Origin: Clostridia bacterium
Lineage (GTDB): Bacteria > Bacillota > Clostridia > Christensenellales > CAG-314
Length of the DNA stretch: 6,000 nucleotides
Reading direction: 5' to 3'
NCBI GenBank assembly: GCA_028710055.1
Contig: JAQUSX010000053.1
Coordinates: 1 to 6,000, forward strand
In this document: in pieces, positions 1 through 6,000 of the stretch
Layout: each line of letters opens with the position of its first letter
Numbering within the stretch: the first letter of the stretch is position 1
Notes under the pieces: model-generated
The model's database searches: none
What the model was told of the DNA's origin: nothing
The model's input: only the letters and a program-made list of their open reading frames with translations
Position numbers and translations under genes: made by a program

Positions 1-1577
1 TCGCCGACTCGTCCTAACTCTACCGATGAAAGAATAACGTTATTGTTTGCGTCGTAAGTAGTTACGGTGACTTTCGCGTCTTTTATCGCCGTTATATAAG
101 CCGCGTCGATTTTGTACGGCGCATAATAAGCGTAATTTGGATCGCTTTCCAGCATTTCGGTAAGAGCCTCAACTTTTTGGTTGTAAGCGTCGCTGCCGAC
201 TTCGAGAGAACTTAACTGCGGTTCTATTTCGTCTACGAGATCATTGATTTTTTCTACATAAACGATTTGCTCATTATACGACATAAGGTCAAAATAATTT
301 TTTTGCGCTTCCAAAGTGCTTATTGATTGGCTCAGTCCGTATATTCCCGAAAGCGTCAAAACGATAGTAACGATAATCATTTGCATCGCGCCCGCGAATT
401 TTGCCATAAACGGTCTAAGAGTACTTACTACGGCTTCGTTGCGTTCGCCTTGTTTGTAGTCATTATATTCCACGCAGTTGGTCATATTGATAATGGATGC
501 TGTATAGAACATCGATTGCCCCATAGAAACAACCGCCGCGAATATCGCCAAAAGAACGATATTTACGCCGTTCAACCAGCCTATACTAGCTATGCCGATA
601 TAACCCGCTATCGCTATGCAAATACTGATCGCTTGTAGTTTTTTACGTCCGAGTTTGTTTGCCAGCACAGGATAAATTATGTTAATAAAGATACTGGGTA
701 TGCCGTACGCCGCAACCAAAACCGTGTACAAAAATCCGTCGTAACCGATTTCCATATAAAGCAGGTTTGCTGCAAAAGAAACCAGCATTGCGCTGCCGAC
801 GTTATAAAACAGCATTGATAAAGTCAGCCACAATATTTGGTCGTTTTTGACAATCGTCTGCCACATTTTTTTCAACGATATTTTTTCGTTCTTTTCGGCG
901 ATATAATTTATCGGTTCTTTTACACCTAGACTGGTCATAAGCTGACAACCGATAAAAGCTACGGCGATAACGATAGATACCATTCTGTACGCGGAAAGCA
1001 CGTTGCCTGTGGTAAACATAGGTATAAGACCCTGCGCCAAAATCGCTCCGACACCCGCAAAAAGTACGGTAAGCATCGTTACGTTGTTTCTTTCTTTTTT
1101 AACGGACGAAAGCGCGGGCAACATTGACCAATAGCCTATGTCGTTCATGGTGAAAGTCGATTCCCAAAGCAAATACATTACGCACATAAATACGACAAAA
1201 TCCCATCCTGCCAGCGTTTGAATGTTGAACATCAATATTATTGCCAGTCCGCAGGTTAACGCTCCGATAAGTATCCAAGGTTTAAACTTGCCCATTCTCA
1301 TGTGAGTGCCTTCGATAATCGCTCCCATCATAGGATCGTTTACCGCGTCCCAGATACGTCCGCCCACGCCGATAATCAAACTTATCGTCGTAAACTGCGA
1401 CAAGGACAAAGGTACTCCGAATTGAATATAAACCATCAAAAACGACGCAATCAACTGATAAACCATATCGCGTCCGATACCGCCGACGCTGAACAGCCAT
1501 TTGTTTTTATTAAACTGTTTGCGTCTGTTGACTTCCTCAACGCTCAACTCATTGGCGGCTACTGTTTTTTCGCTCAT
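1..1577 (-). CDS. GPH-family (MFS) sugar:cation symporter with a large extra loop, C-terminus outside the window
   Basis: This gene probably encodes a glycoside-pentoside-hexuronide:cation symporter in the cytoplasmic membrane, taking up a sugar or glycoside with Na+ or H+. The frame is open from ATG at 1577 to the window edge, giving 525 residues and no stop. The family signature WDAVNDPMMG (76-85), followed by GKFKPWILIG (96-105), matches MelB helix 2 and the loop after it. Asp77 and Asp81 correspond to the MelB cation-site aspartates, Asp37 (in GIGRD) to Asp19, and Lys393 to the helix 11 lysine, by my own unaided alignment. About eleven membrane helices are visible, the last near 393-411. 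From about residue 415 to the edge the chain is hydrophilic (SQSISTLEAQ onward), where relatives have a short loop before helix 12. With a cytoplasmic N-terminus this part would face outward. The start is fixed by a perfect ribosome binding site. The gene lies 55 nt downstream of rsmA with no terminator between them, so co-transcription is possible. The substrate cannot be told. Confidence 0.88.
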   Translation of the reverse strand, partial: MSEKTVAANELSVEEVNRRKQFNKNKWLFSVGGIGRDMVYQLIASFLMVYIQFGVPLSLSQFTTISLIIGVGGRIWDAVNDPMMGAIIEGTHMRMGKFKPWILIGALTCGLAIILMFNIQTLAGWDFVVFMCVMYLLWESTFTMNDIGYWSMLPALSSVKKERNNVTMLTVLFAGVGAILAQGLIPMFTTGNVLSAYRMVSIVIAVAFIGCQLMTSLGVKEPINYIAEKNEKISLKKMWQTIVKNDQILWLTLSMLFYNVGSAMLVSFAANLLYMEIGYDGFLYTVLVAAYGIPSIFINIIYPVLANKLGRKKLQAISICIAIAGYIGIASIGWLNGVNIVLLAIFAAVVSMGQSMFYTASIINMTNCVEYNDYKQGERNEAVVSTLRPFMAKFAGAMQMIIVTIVLTLSGIYGLSQSISTLEAQKNYFDLMSYNEQIVYVEKINDLVDEIEPQLSSLEVGSDAYNQKVEALTEMLESDPNYAYYAPYKIDAAYITAIKDAKVTVTTYDANNNVILSSVELGRVG

Positions 1578-1583
1578 ATAATC

Positions 1584-1590
1584 CCTCCTT
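1584..1590 (-). promoter_or_regulatory. Ribosome binding site of the GPH symporter
   Basis: The minus strand reads AAGGAGG, a full match to the 16S rRNA 3' end, six bases before the ATG at 1577. It fixes the start of the symporter. It contrasts with rsmA just upstream, which has no such site. Confidence 0.9.
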
Positions 1591-1632
1591 AAAGCTTTCT
1601 TGTGTAATTTTATTTTTGTAAGACCAAATCAT

Positions 1633-2472
1633 CTATTGACCGAGTCTTTCTTCTTCGTATAATAAATTAGCCAGTTTTACAAACTGTCCGACTGAAAGCG
1701 TTTCCGCTCTCGCGTTTTTATCCGCTCCCGTCCTTTCGATTAATTCCATAGCTTTTTCTTTGGTTACATCAAAAAAAGCGGAAAGGTTGTTTTGGAGTTG
1801 TTTTCGCCTTGACGAAAAAGCGTATTTTACCGTTTTTCTAAAAAATTCTTTATCAATTATGTCATATTTATTTTTATTAAAATCCATACGCACAACAGCG
1901 CTGTCAACGTTCGGCGAGGGAAAAAACATATCGCGTTTGACAATACGGGTGACTTTTATATCGGCGACGCTTTGCACCGCCACCGTTATCGCACCGTAAT
2001 CCTTGCCTCCGCTATTTGCCGAAAGTCTTTCCGCTACTTCCTTTTGCACCATCACGGTAAGCGATACGGCATTTAATGCGTTTTCGACAAAATTCATGAT
2101 AATCGGCGTTGTGATATAATACGGCAGATTTGCGACAACTCGGTACTTGCCGCCAGCGATTTTTTCCAGTTCCGCCATCGGCGTTTTCATAGCGTCGCGT
2201 ATGATAATCTCGACGTTAGTCGAATCAGCAAGAGTTTCGTTAAGCACAGGTAAAAGATTTCTGTCTATTTCAAAAGCTATTACTTTGCGACAGCTATCGG
2301 ACAAGGCTTTTGTCAATGTTCCCGCGCCAGCGCCTATTTCTATCACCGTGTCAGTTTTTGTAACGCCCGCGTCGTTAACGATAGCCGAAAGCAGATTCGC
2401 GTCAGTAATAAAATTTTGCCCGAATTGTTTATTAAAACTAAACCCGTGTTTAGCTAAAACGTCTTTTATCAT
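1633..2472 (-). CDS. rsmA: 16S rRNA (adenine1518-N6/adenine1519-N6)-dimethyltransferase RsmA (KsgA)
   Basis: This enzyme uses S-adenosylmethionine to dimethylate two adjacent adenines in the 3'-terminal helix of 16S rRNA, a late step in 30S subunit maturation in the cytoplasm. The 279-residue length is normal for the family. Visible motifs in order are QNFITD (19-24), the SAM-binding glycine loop EIGAGAGTLT (45-54), the acidic ribose-binding Glu68 at the end of the next strand, Asp93 in IRDAMK, the catalytic NLPY (115-118), and FPSPNVDSAVV (184-194), followed by the small helical C-terminal domain. The N-terminus through the QNF motif is family-like. An in-frame TAA at 2485-2487 and no start codon between it and 2472 make this ATG the only reasonable start. 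There is no Shine-Dalgarno sequence, and a likely -10 element sits only about 10 bases upstream. The common Clostridia and Bacillus neighbours (rnmV, tatD) are not seen in this window. Loss of KsgA is known to give kasugamycin resistance in other bacteria. Confidence 0.96.
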   Translation of the reverse strand: MIKDVLAKHGFSFNKQFGQNFITDANLLSAIVNDAGVTKTDTVIEIGAGAGTLTKALSDSCRKVIAFEIDRNLLPVLNETLADSTNVEIIIRDAMKTPMAELEKIAGGKYRVVANLPYYITTPIIMNFVENALNAVSLTVMVQKEVAERLSANSGGKDYGAITVAVQSVADIKVTRIVKRDMFFPSPNVDSAVVRMDFNKNKYDIIDKEFFRKTVKYAFSSRRKQLQNNLSAFFDVTKEKAMELIERTGADKNARAETLSVGQFVKLANLLYEEERLGQ

Positions 2473-2481
2473 AGTGAAGTG

Positions 2482-2490
2482 ATTTTAACA
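2482..2490 (-). promoter_or_regulatory. Candidate extended -10 promoter element for rsmA
   Basis: The minus strand reads TGTTAAAAT, a TGn extension followed by TAAAAT, which is five of six to the -10 consensus. No good -35 hexamer lies 16-18 bases upstream (the stretch is T-rich), as is usual for extended -10 promoters. The expected transcription start, about seven bases downstream, falls near 2475, a few bases before the rsmA ATG at 2472. It lies downstream of the protease terminator, where a new promoter is needed. AT-rich sequence makes chance matches common, so this is tentative. Confidence 0.4.
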
Positions 2491-2524
2491 TATTTTTTAG
2501 ATAAAAAAAAGACATTTTCGCAAA

Positions 2525-2554
2525 TAAAAAACGCTTTCCTAAATAAGGAAAGCG
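2525..2554 (-). terminator. Intrinsic terminator after the serine protease gene
   Basis: On the minus strand a perfect 9-bp stem, CGCTTTCCT pairing with AGGAAAGCG (arms 2546-2554 and 2532-2540), encloses a five-base loop and is followed directly by TTTTTTA. It begins 16 bases after the protease stop codon. On the plus strand no T run follows the stem, so it works in one direction only. It separates the protease gene from rsmA. Confidence 0.92.
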
Positions 2555-2570
2555 CAATTTAACATTATTA

Positions 2571-3578
2571 TTAGGAGTAATTACTCAGTATGTTTATTTC
2601 CGAGTATTCTCTCATATTGGTGTAATAGTATTTTATATCCAGTTTTGTGTCAAAAACAATTCCGTTGCTTTTGCCCGTATTTACCGCGTCTATATATCTA
2701 AGTATCGTATAAGACGGAATGGCAAACCCCACGTTGTCGGCGCCGTCGGGCGATAACGCATGTGTAGTCATACCGACCACTCTTGCGTACACGTTACACA
2801 GTACGCCGCCCGAATCGCCTTCGTTAACTGGCATATTTATTTGTATTGCCGCCGTGTAATTTACGCCGTCGCTAAAATATCTTCTCGGCGCGGAAACTAT
2901 TCCCTGCGCTACTGCCAAGCCGTATCCTAGGGTATTACCTATTGTAACGACTGGCTCGCCGTAATACATTTCCGCTGTCGGGTAATCTACCAAAGTCGGG
3001 TCTTGAAGATTGTAAAACGCGACGTATTCTAAGGTCGAAACGTTTACTTGCGCCGTGCTGATTCGCAAAATCGCAAGGTCAAGCTGAGTATCATACGCCG
3101 TCACGTAAGCGTTAAAGTACGTATCCGTTTCGGCAAGGTTTATTTTTATTTCCCACGCTTGATATTTCAAATCGGTGTAACTGGCGGCGTTTTCCAAAGT
3201 TATGACGTGAGCGTTTGTCAATAGATAACCGTTTTCATTTATCATAAAAGCGGTGGCGTGTTTTGTGACCGACTCGTTTACCTTTTGGATAGATCCTGTA
3301 CCCGGTTTACTGCCCGCAAAATACGCGGAATAAGAATAATAAATGGTACAATCAACTTCATATACGCACGGCATTACGATAGTTGATACGGTCATAGAAG
3401 TTTCTGCCGCCGATATAGTTTTGTAGCCGTCGATAAGTTTTTGCGGCGCCAAACTATAAACGGTATCTATGTATTTATAAAGAGTGTAATTTTGTCCCGC
3501 CGCAATACCGCAGCCGGCTCCAAAAACCGATACCGCTATAAGAATACAAGCGATAATAACTATTTTTTTGTTTCTCAT
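2571..3578 (-). CDS. Exported trypsin-like serine protease (S1/HtrA-like fold), no PDZ domain
   Basis: This is likely a serine endopeptidase acting outside the cytoplasmic membrane; its substrate is unknown. The triad is visible in order in the 335-residue chain: His124 in LLTNAHV, Asp167 in LDLAIL, and Ser256 in NEGDSGG, with the typical spacing of a chymotrypsin-fold domain (about 105-300). The TIGNTLGYG stretch (212-220) and the late GFAIPS (284-289) resemble HtrA/DegP proteases. The chain ends about 45 residues after that, too short for a PDZ domain. The N-terminus has a basic start (MRNKK) and a hydrophobic stretch at 6-20. Cys23 in GAGC could be lipidated, but the -3 residue is Gly rather than Leu, so an uncleaved anchor or ordinary signal peptide is also possible. 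Cys71 and Cys77 could form a disulfide. The ATG is preceded by GGAAGGGG. The gene stands alone between two terminators. GDSGG instead of the usual HtrA GNSGG, and the absence of PDZ, argue against a standard DegP. Confidence 0.85.
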   Translation of the reverse strand: MRNKKIVIIACILIAVSVFGAGCGIAAGQNYTLYKYIDTVYSLAPQKLIDGYKTISAAETSMTVSTIVMPCVYEVDCTIYYSYSAYFAGSKPGTGSIQKVNESVTKHATAFMINENGYLLTNAHVITLENAASYTDLKYQAWEIKINLAETDTYFNAYVTAYDTQLDLAILRISTAQVNVSTLEYVAFYNLQDPTLVDYPTAEMYYGEPVVTIGNTLGYGLAVAQGIVSAPRRYFSDGVNYTAAIQINMPVNEGDSGGVLCNVYARVVGMTTHALSPDGADNVGFAIPSYTILRYIDAVNTGKSNGIVFDTKLDIKYYYTNMREYSEINILSNYS

Positions 3579-3582
3579 TTCG

Positions 3583-3590
3583 CCCCTTCC
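3583..3590 (-). promoter_or_regulatory. Ribosome binding site of the serine protease gene
   Basis: The minus strand reads GGAAGGGG, with its AAGG core six bases before the ATG at 3578. It directly follows the T run of the upstream hairpin, so the ribosome binding site and the hairpin tail are contiguous. Confidence 0.7.
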
Positions 3591-3633
3591 AAATAAAAAA
3601 TTTTAGTCAATAAGAAAACTCCTATTGACTAAA
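3591..3633 (-). terminator. Hairpin with T run: likely ABC exporter operon terminator
   Basis: On the minus strand an 11-bp perfect inverted repeat, TTTAGTCAATA with TATTGACTAAA (arms 3623-3633 and 3602-3612), encloses a 10-base loop and is followed by A and then TTTTTTATTT. It lies 53 bases after the stop codon of the ABC gene. The stem is AT-rich and weaker than the one at 2532-2554. The T run ends right at the protease ribosome binding site, so it could also act as a leader attenuator or, as a dyad, bind a regulator. I found no convincing promoter between the ABC stop and this hairpin. Confidence 0.65.
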
Positions 3634-3686
3634 TATATAATTTTAGTGTGAAAAAGCTGTGTTAGTAGCGTTATAAATTTACAAAA

Positions 3687-5480
3687 TTATCTCAATAGGT
3701 CGTATTGACTGTTGTAAATTTCAGTATAAAACCCGTTTCTCGCCATTAATTCATGATGGGTGCCCGTTTCCACGATATGTCCGTTATCAACAACCACTAT
3801 TATATCCGAGTTCACAATGGTAGATAATCTGTGCGCTATTACGAAGCTGGTTTTGCCTTTTACCAGTTTATCCATCGTTTCTTGGATAAGCAGTTCCGTA
3901 CGCGTATCGACGTTACTTGTTGCTTCGTCTAAGATTAATATCGGTTTATTAGCCAGGTACGCTCTCGCTATGGTGAGCATCTGCTTTTGTCCCGCGCTTA
4001 TATTGCTTGTTTCTTCATTTATTACGGTATCGTATCCGTTTGGCATCGTATCGATAAAATAATCTATGCGCGCGCTCTCCGCCGCTTCCATTACTTCCTG
4101 CTTCGTCGCGTTTTCTTTGCCGTAAGCGATATTTTCATAAATCGTGCCGCTAAAAAGCCATGTGTCTTGCAGAACCATTCCAAAAATATCTCTTACTCTG
4201 CTTCTGTCCATCTTTGTGGAATCAATGCCGTCAATCAAAATTCTGCCGCTGTCAACGTCGTAAAATCTCATAAGCAAATTTACAATCGTGGTTTTTCCGC
4301 CGCCCGTAGGACCTACGATAGCGACTTTTTGTCCCGGTTTGATATGCAGATTTAAGTCTTCAATTAACGGCTTGTCGGGAGAGTAAGAAAAATTAACGTC
4401 TTCAAAAACGACTTCACCTTCGCCCGAAGGTATCTCGTGAGAAGTGTTGGCGGTCATTTCTTCTTCGTCCAAAAAGTCGTAAACTTTTCTCGCGGAAGTA
4501 AATACCCGCTGCATGCTTCCAAAGTTTTGCGCAATCGTGTCAAGCGGATCGGCTACCATTCTCGCGTACATTAATACCGCCACCATATCGCCTACCGTTA
4601 CCGTGCCTTGCAATGTTAAGTATCCGCCCAAAACACATATTCCAGCAAAAGCCAAAGTGTTTGTAAAACTGATGATAGGCTGAATTTTGTTTACCAAAGT
4701 GCTTGCTTTTCTGTCTTCACGGCAGATATCGTCGGCTATTTGAGCCTGCGCCTCGTTTTGCTGCGCTTCGAGATGGAAAGCTTTTATTGTATCAAAGCCC
4801 GAATAATCTTCTTCTGTAATGGAGTACCATTTGCCTATATGCTTTCTGGCTTTGTCGTAATATTTTTCTACTTTTGAAGCCATCAATAAAGTAATAAACA
4901 AGGACAAAGGTATTATTATAATGACTAGTCCCGCCATCAAAGCGTTAATACGGAACATCATAATAGATACGCCGATTAACTGCAAAAAGCCGTAAGTCAG
5001 TATGTATATAATACTGTGCAAAGACGTGCCCATTTGCGAAACGTCGCTCATCATTCGCGAGATAATGTCGCCGTTCGGCGTTTTGTCCACGTATTTTATT
5101 GGCATACGCGTAATTTTGTCAGACATTTTTATTCTCATTCCGCACGCGTAAAACTTCGATACTACGTTATTCATTACAATAAAATTCGAAACCGCTACGA
5201 CGCCTGAACCGAAATATATTATCGCAAGGATTATGGCGTCTTTGAATAGAGCCGCTTTTTCCAAGACCGCCGCTCCGCCTATAAGCTGCTTGCTTTCCCA
5301 ATAAGCATAAATCGTATCTGTAATTCTGCCCAATACTATGGGAGCGATGAGGGCTAATATTACGCTGGTCGAGCAAATAAACAAACCCAAAAGCAAGTAA
5401 CCCAAAATAGGTTTAATGTCGACAAACATACGGCGCAGCGTTTTTAAGGTAAGATTTTTATTTTTTTCTTTTTTAGCCAT
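3687..5480 (-). CDS. ABC exporter half-transporter with intact catalytic NBD (MdlB/TM288-like)
   Basis: This is a membrane-fused ABC half-transporter, 597 residues, probably pairing with the gene overlapping its 5' end to export a lipophilic drug, lipid or peptide. About six membrane helices lie in residues 26-310. The nucleotide-binding domain starts near 357, with Walker A GPTGGGKTT (390-398), Q-loop Gln438 in LQDTWLF, signature NISAGQKQ (493-500), Walker B ILILDEA with Asp518 and catalytic Glu519, D-loop SNVD (522-525) and switch His550 in AHRLST. All hydrolysis residues are present, while the LSGGQ signature has become ISAGQ. In known heterodimers of the BmrCD, LmrCD and TM287/288 type, this is the pattern of the subunit supplying the active Walker site. 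The ATG overlaps the upstream stop by 8 bases and has its own strong ribosome binding site, so translation is probably coupled. The substrate cannot be inferred. No regulator gene is visible. Confidence 0.94.
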   Translation of the reverse strand: MAKKEKNKNLTLKTLRRMFVDIKPILGYLLLGLFICSTSVILALIAPIVLGRITDTIYAYWESKQLIGGAAVLEKAALFKDAIILAIIYFGSGVVAVSNFIVMNNVVSKFYACGMRIKMSDKITRMPIKYVDKTPNGDIISRMMSDVSQMGTSLHSIIYILTYGFLQLIGVSIMMFRINALMAGLVIIIIPLSLFITLLMASKVEKYYDKARKHIGKWYSITEEDYSGFDTIKAFHLEAQQNEAQAQIADDICREDRKASTLVNKIQPIISFTNTLAFAGICVLGGYLTLQGTVTVGDMVAVLMYARMVADPLDTIAQNFGSMQRVFTSARKVYDFLDEEEMTANTSHEIPSGEGEVVFEDVNFSYSPDKPLIEDLNLHIKPGQKVAIVGPTGGGKTTIVNLLMRFYDVDSGRILIDGIDSTKMDRSRVRDIFGMVLQDTWLFSGTIYENIAYGKENATKQEVMEAAESARIDYFIDTMPNGYDTVINEETSNISAGQKQMLTIARAYLANKPILILDEATSNVDTRTELLIQETMDKLVKGKTSFVIAHRLSTIVNSDIIVVVDNGHIVETGTHHELMARNGFYTEIYNSQYDLLR

Positions 5481-6000
5481 TAATCACACCTCCCAGCTGC
5501 GAATCGTATATTTCTTTGTATATAGGACAAGTTTTCAGTAGATTTTCATGCGCGCCGCTGCCAACGATTTCACCTTTGTCCATAACGTAAATTATGTCGC
5601 ATCGCATTGCCGTAGCCGCTCTTTGGGTTACTATCAGCTGCGTTTTTCCCGATAAATATTTGTTGACTTTTTTTCTCAGTTTTGATTCCGTAAGATAGTC
5701 CAATGCGGAAAAGCTGTCGTCAAAAATAAATATCGAAGCGTCTTTAATAATGGTGCGGGCGATATTGATACGCTGTTTTTGACCGCCGCTAATGTTGCCG
5801 CCCGCTTGCGTGAGTTCGTGTTTTAACCCGTCGGTATTTCCAGTAATCAGTTCTTTTAGCTGGGATATTTCCGCCGCTTCTTTTATTTGTTCTTCCGTGG
5901 CGTTTTGATTGCCCATTTTGATATTGTCTTCTATCGTTCCTCGGAAAATCATCGCTTTTTGCAACGCTATCGAAGCGTTGTTGCGAATAGTTCCAGCATT
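5473..6000 (-). CDS. ABC exporter half-transporter with degenerate NBD (MdlA/TM287-like), N-terminal part outside the window
   Basis: Only the last 175 residues are present; the membrane domain and Walker A lie beyond the right edge. Numbering visible residues from the edge, the Q-loop is Gln14 in LQKAMIF, the signature is NISGGQKQ (69-76), Walker B is IFIFDD with Asp94-Asp95, and the switch position is Gln126 in VTQRA. Asp95 replaces the catalytic Glu and Gln126 replaces the usual His. In the TM287/BmrC-type subunits of heterodimeric exporters these same changes mark the non-hydrolysing site, while this subunit's intact signature completes the active site of its partner. The frame stays open to position 6000 and encodes conserved Q-loop sequence upstream of 5964, so a TTG start at 5964 is not real. 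The stop overlaps the next start by 8 bases, placing both genes in one operon. Confidence 0.93.
   Translation of the reverse strand, partial: NAGTIRNNASIALQKAMIFRGTIEDNIKMGNQNATEEQIKEAAEISQLKELITGNTDGLKHELTQAGGNISGGQKQRINIARTIIKDASIFIFDDSFSALDYLTESKLRKKVNKYLSGKTQLIVTQRAATAMRCDIIYVMDKGEIVGSGAHENLLKTCPIYKEIYDSQLGGVING
5487..5494 (-). promoter_or_regulatory. Ribosome binding site of the 597-residue ABC gene, inside the upstream coding region
   Basis: The minus strand reads GGGAGGTG, a near-perfect Shine-Dalgarno match six bases before the ATG at 5480. It lies within the last codons of the upstream half-transporter, as expected for a coupled gene pair, and supports the 5480 start. Confidence 0.85.

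Noticed and set aside
327..638. Plus-strand open frame of 103 codons
   Set aside because: It lies wholly inside the symporter gene on the other strand. Its translation is basic and low in sense, with no recognisable domain, and it has no clear ribosome binding site.
1282..1592. Overlapping open frames on both strands near the start of the symporter
   Set aside because: The symporter frame here encodes the family motif WDAVNDP and the helices around it, so these are shadow frames.
1591..1598. Palindrome AAAGCTTT just upstream of the symporter ribosome binding site
   Set aside because: It is an 8-base palindrome with no spacer or extension, too short to support an operator or a terminator.
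2147..2482. Plus-strand open frame of 111 codons opposite rsmA
   Set aside because: It is antisense to the SAM-binding and catalytic motifs of rsmA. Its hydrophobic look comes from the reverse complement of the real codons.
3636..3641. TATAAT on the plus strand as a promoter -10
   Set aside because: No plus-strand gene follows, and the AT-rich intergenic sequence gives such matches easily.
3760..4355. Plus-strand open frames opposite the ABC ATPase domain
   Set aside because: The minus strand encodes Walker A, the signature, Walker B and the H-loop across this stretch, so they are shadows.
5473..5964. A short complete gene starting at TTG 5964
   Set aside because: The frame continues without a stop to the window edge and encodes the Q-loop region, so this is the C-terminal part of a larger ABC gene.
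5962..5980. Inverted repeat CAACGCT/AGCGTTG with a five-base spacer
   Set aside because: It lies inside conserved ABC coding sequence just before the Q-loop and is short enough to arise by chance.

Overview
The window looks like part of a chromosome from an AT-leaning Gram-positive bacterium of the Clostridia type, possibly an uncultured gut lineage. This is inferred from strong AGGAGG-like ribosome binding sites, hairpin-plus-T-run terminators, a two-gene heterodimeric ABC exporter of the BmrCD/TM287-288 kind, and an MFS/GPH sugar-cation symporter. Species cannot be assigned from the sequence alone.

Everything convincing lies on the minus strand, so transcription runs from high to low coordinates. 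The first unit (6000 to about 3590) holds the C-terminal 175 residues of one ABC half-transporter, cut by the window edge. It overlaps by 8 nt a complete 597-residue second half-transporter. Together they form an asymmetric exporter: the partial subunit lacks the catalytic Glu and the switch His, while the complete subunit keeps them but has a drifted signature motif. A hairpin with a T run at 3591-3633 ends this unit.

The second unit (3578 to 2525) is a single gene for a secreted or membrane-tethered trypsin-like serine protease with a full His-Asp-Ser triad and no PDZ domain. It is closed by a textbook intrinsic terminator at 2525-2554. The ABC operon's terminator ends directly against this gene's ribosome binding site, so the hairpin may also act in the protease leader.

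The third unit (2487 to beyond 1) starts with rsmA, the 16S rRNA adenine dimethyltransferase. It has no Shine-Dalgarno sequence and an extended -10 element almost touching its start codon, which suggests a leaderless message. A GPH-family symporter follows 55 nt later with a perfect ribosome binding site and runs off the left edge. The symporter keeps the MelB-like cation-site aspartates but carries a soluble insertion of more than 100 residues after its eleventh membrane helix.

The genes do not form an obvious common pathway: export, extracytoplasmic proteolysis, ribosome maturation and sugar uptake sit side by side. I see no RNA genes, mobile elements, CRISPR arrays or phage genes. No intergenic gap exceeds about 110 bases. 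No clear new system is visible; the symporter's loop and the rsmA start region are the points most worth checking.
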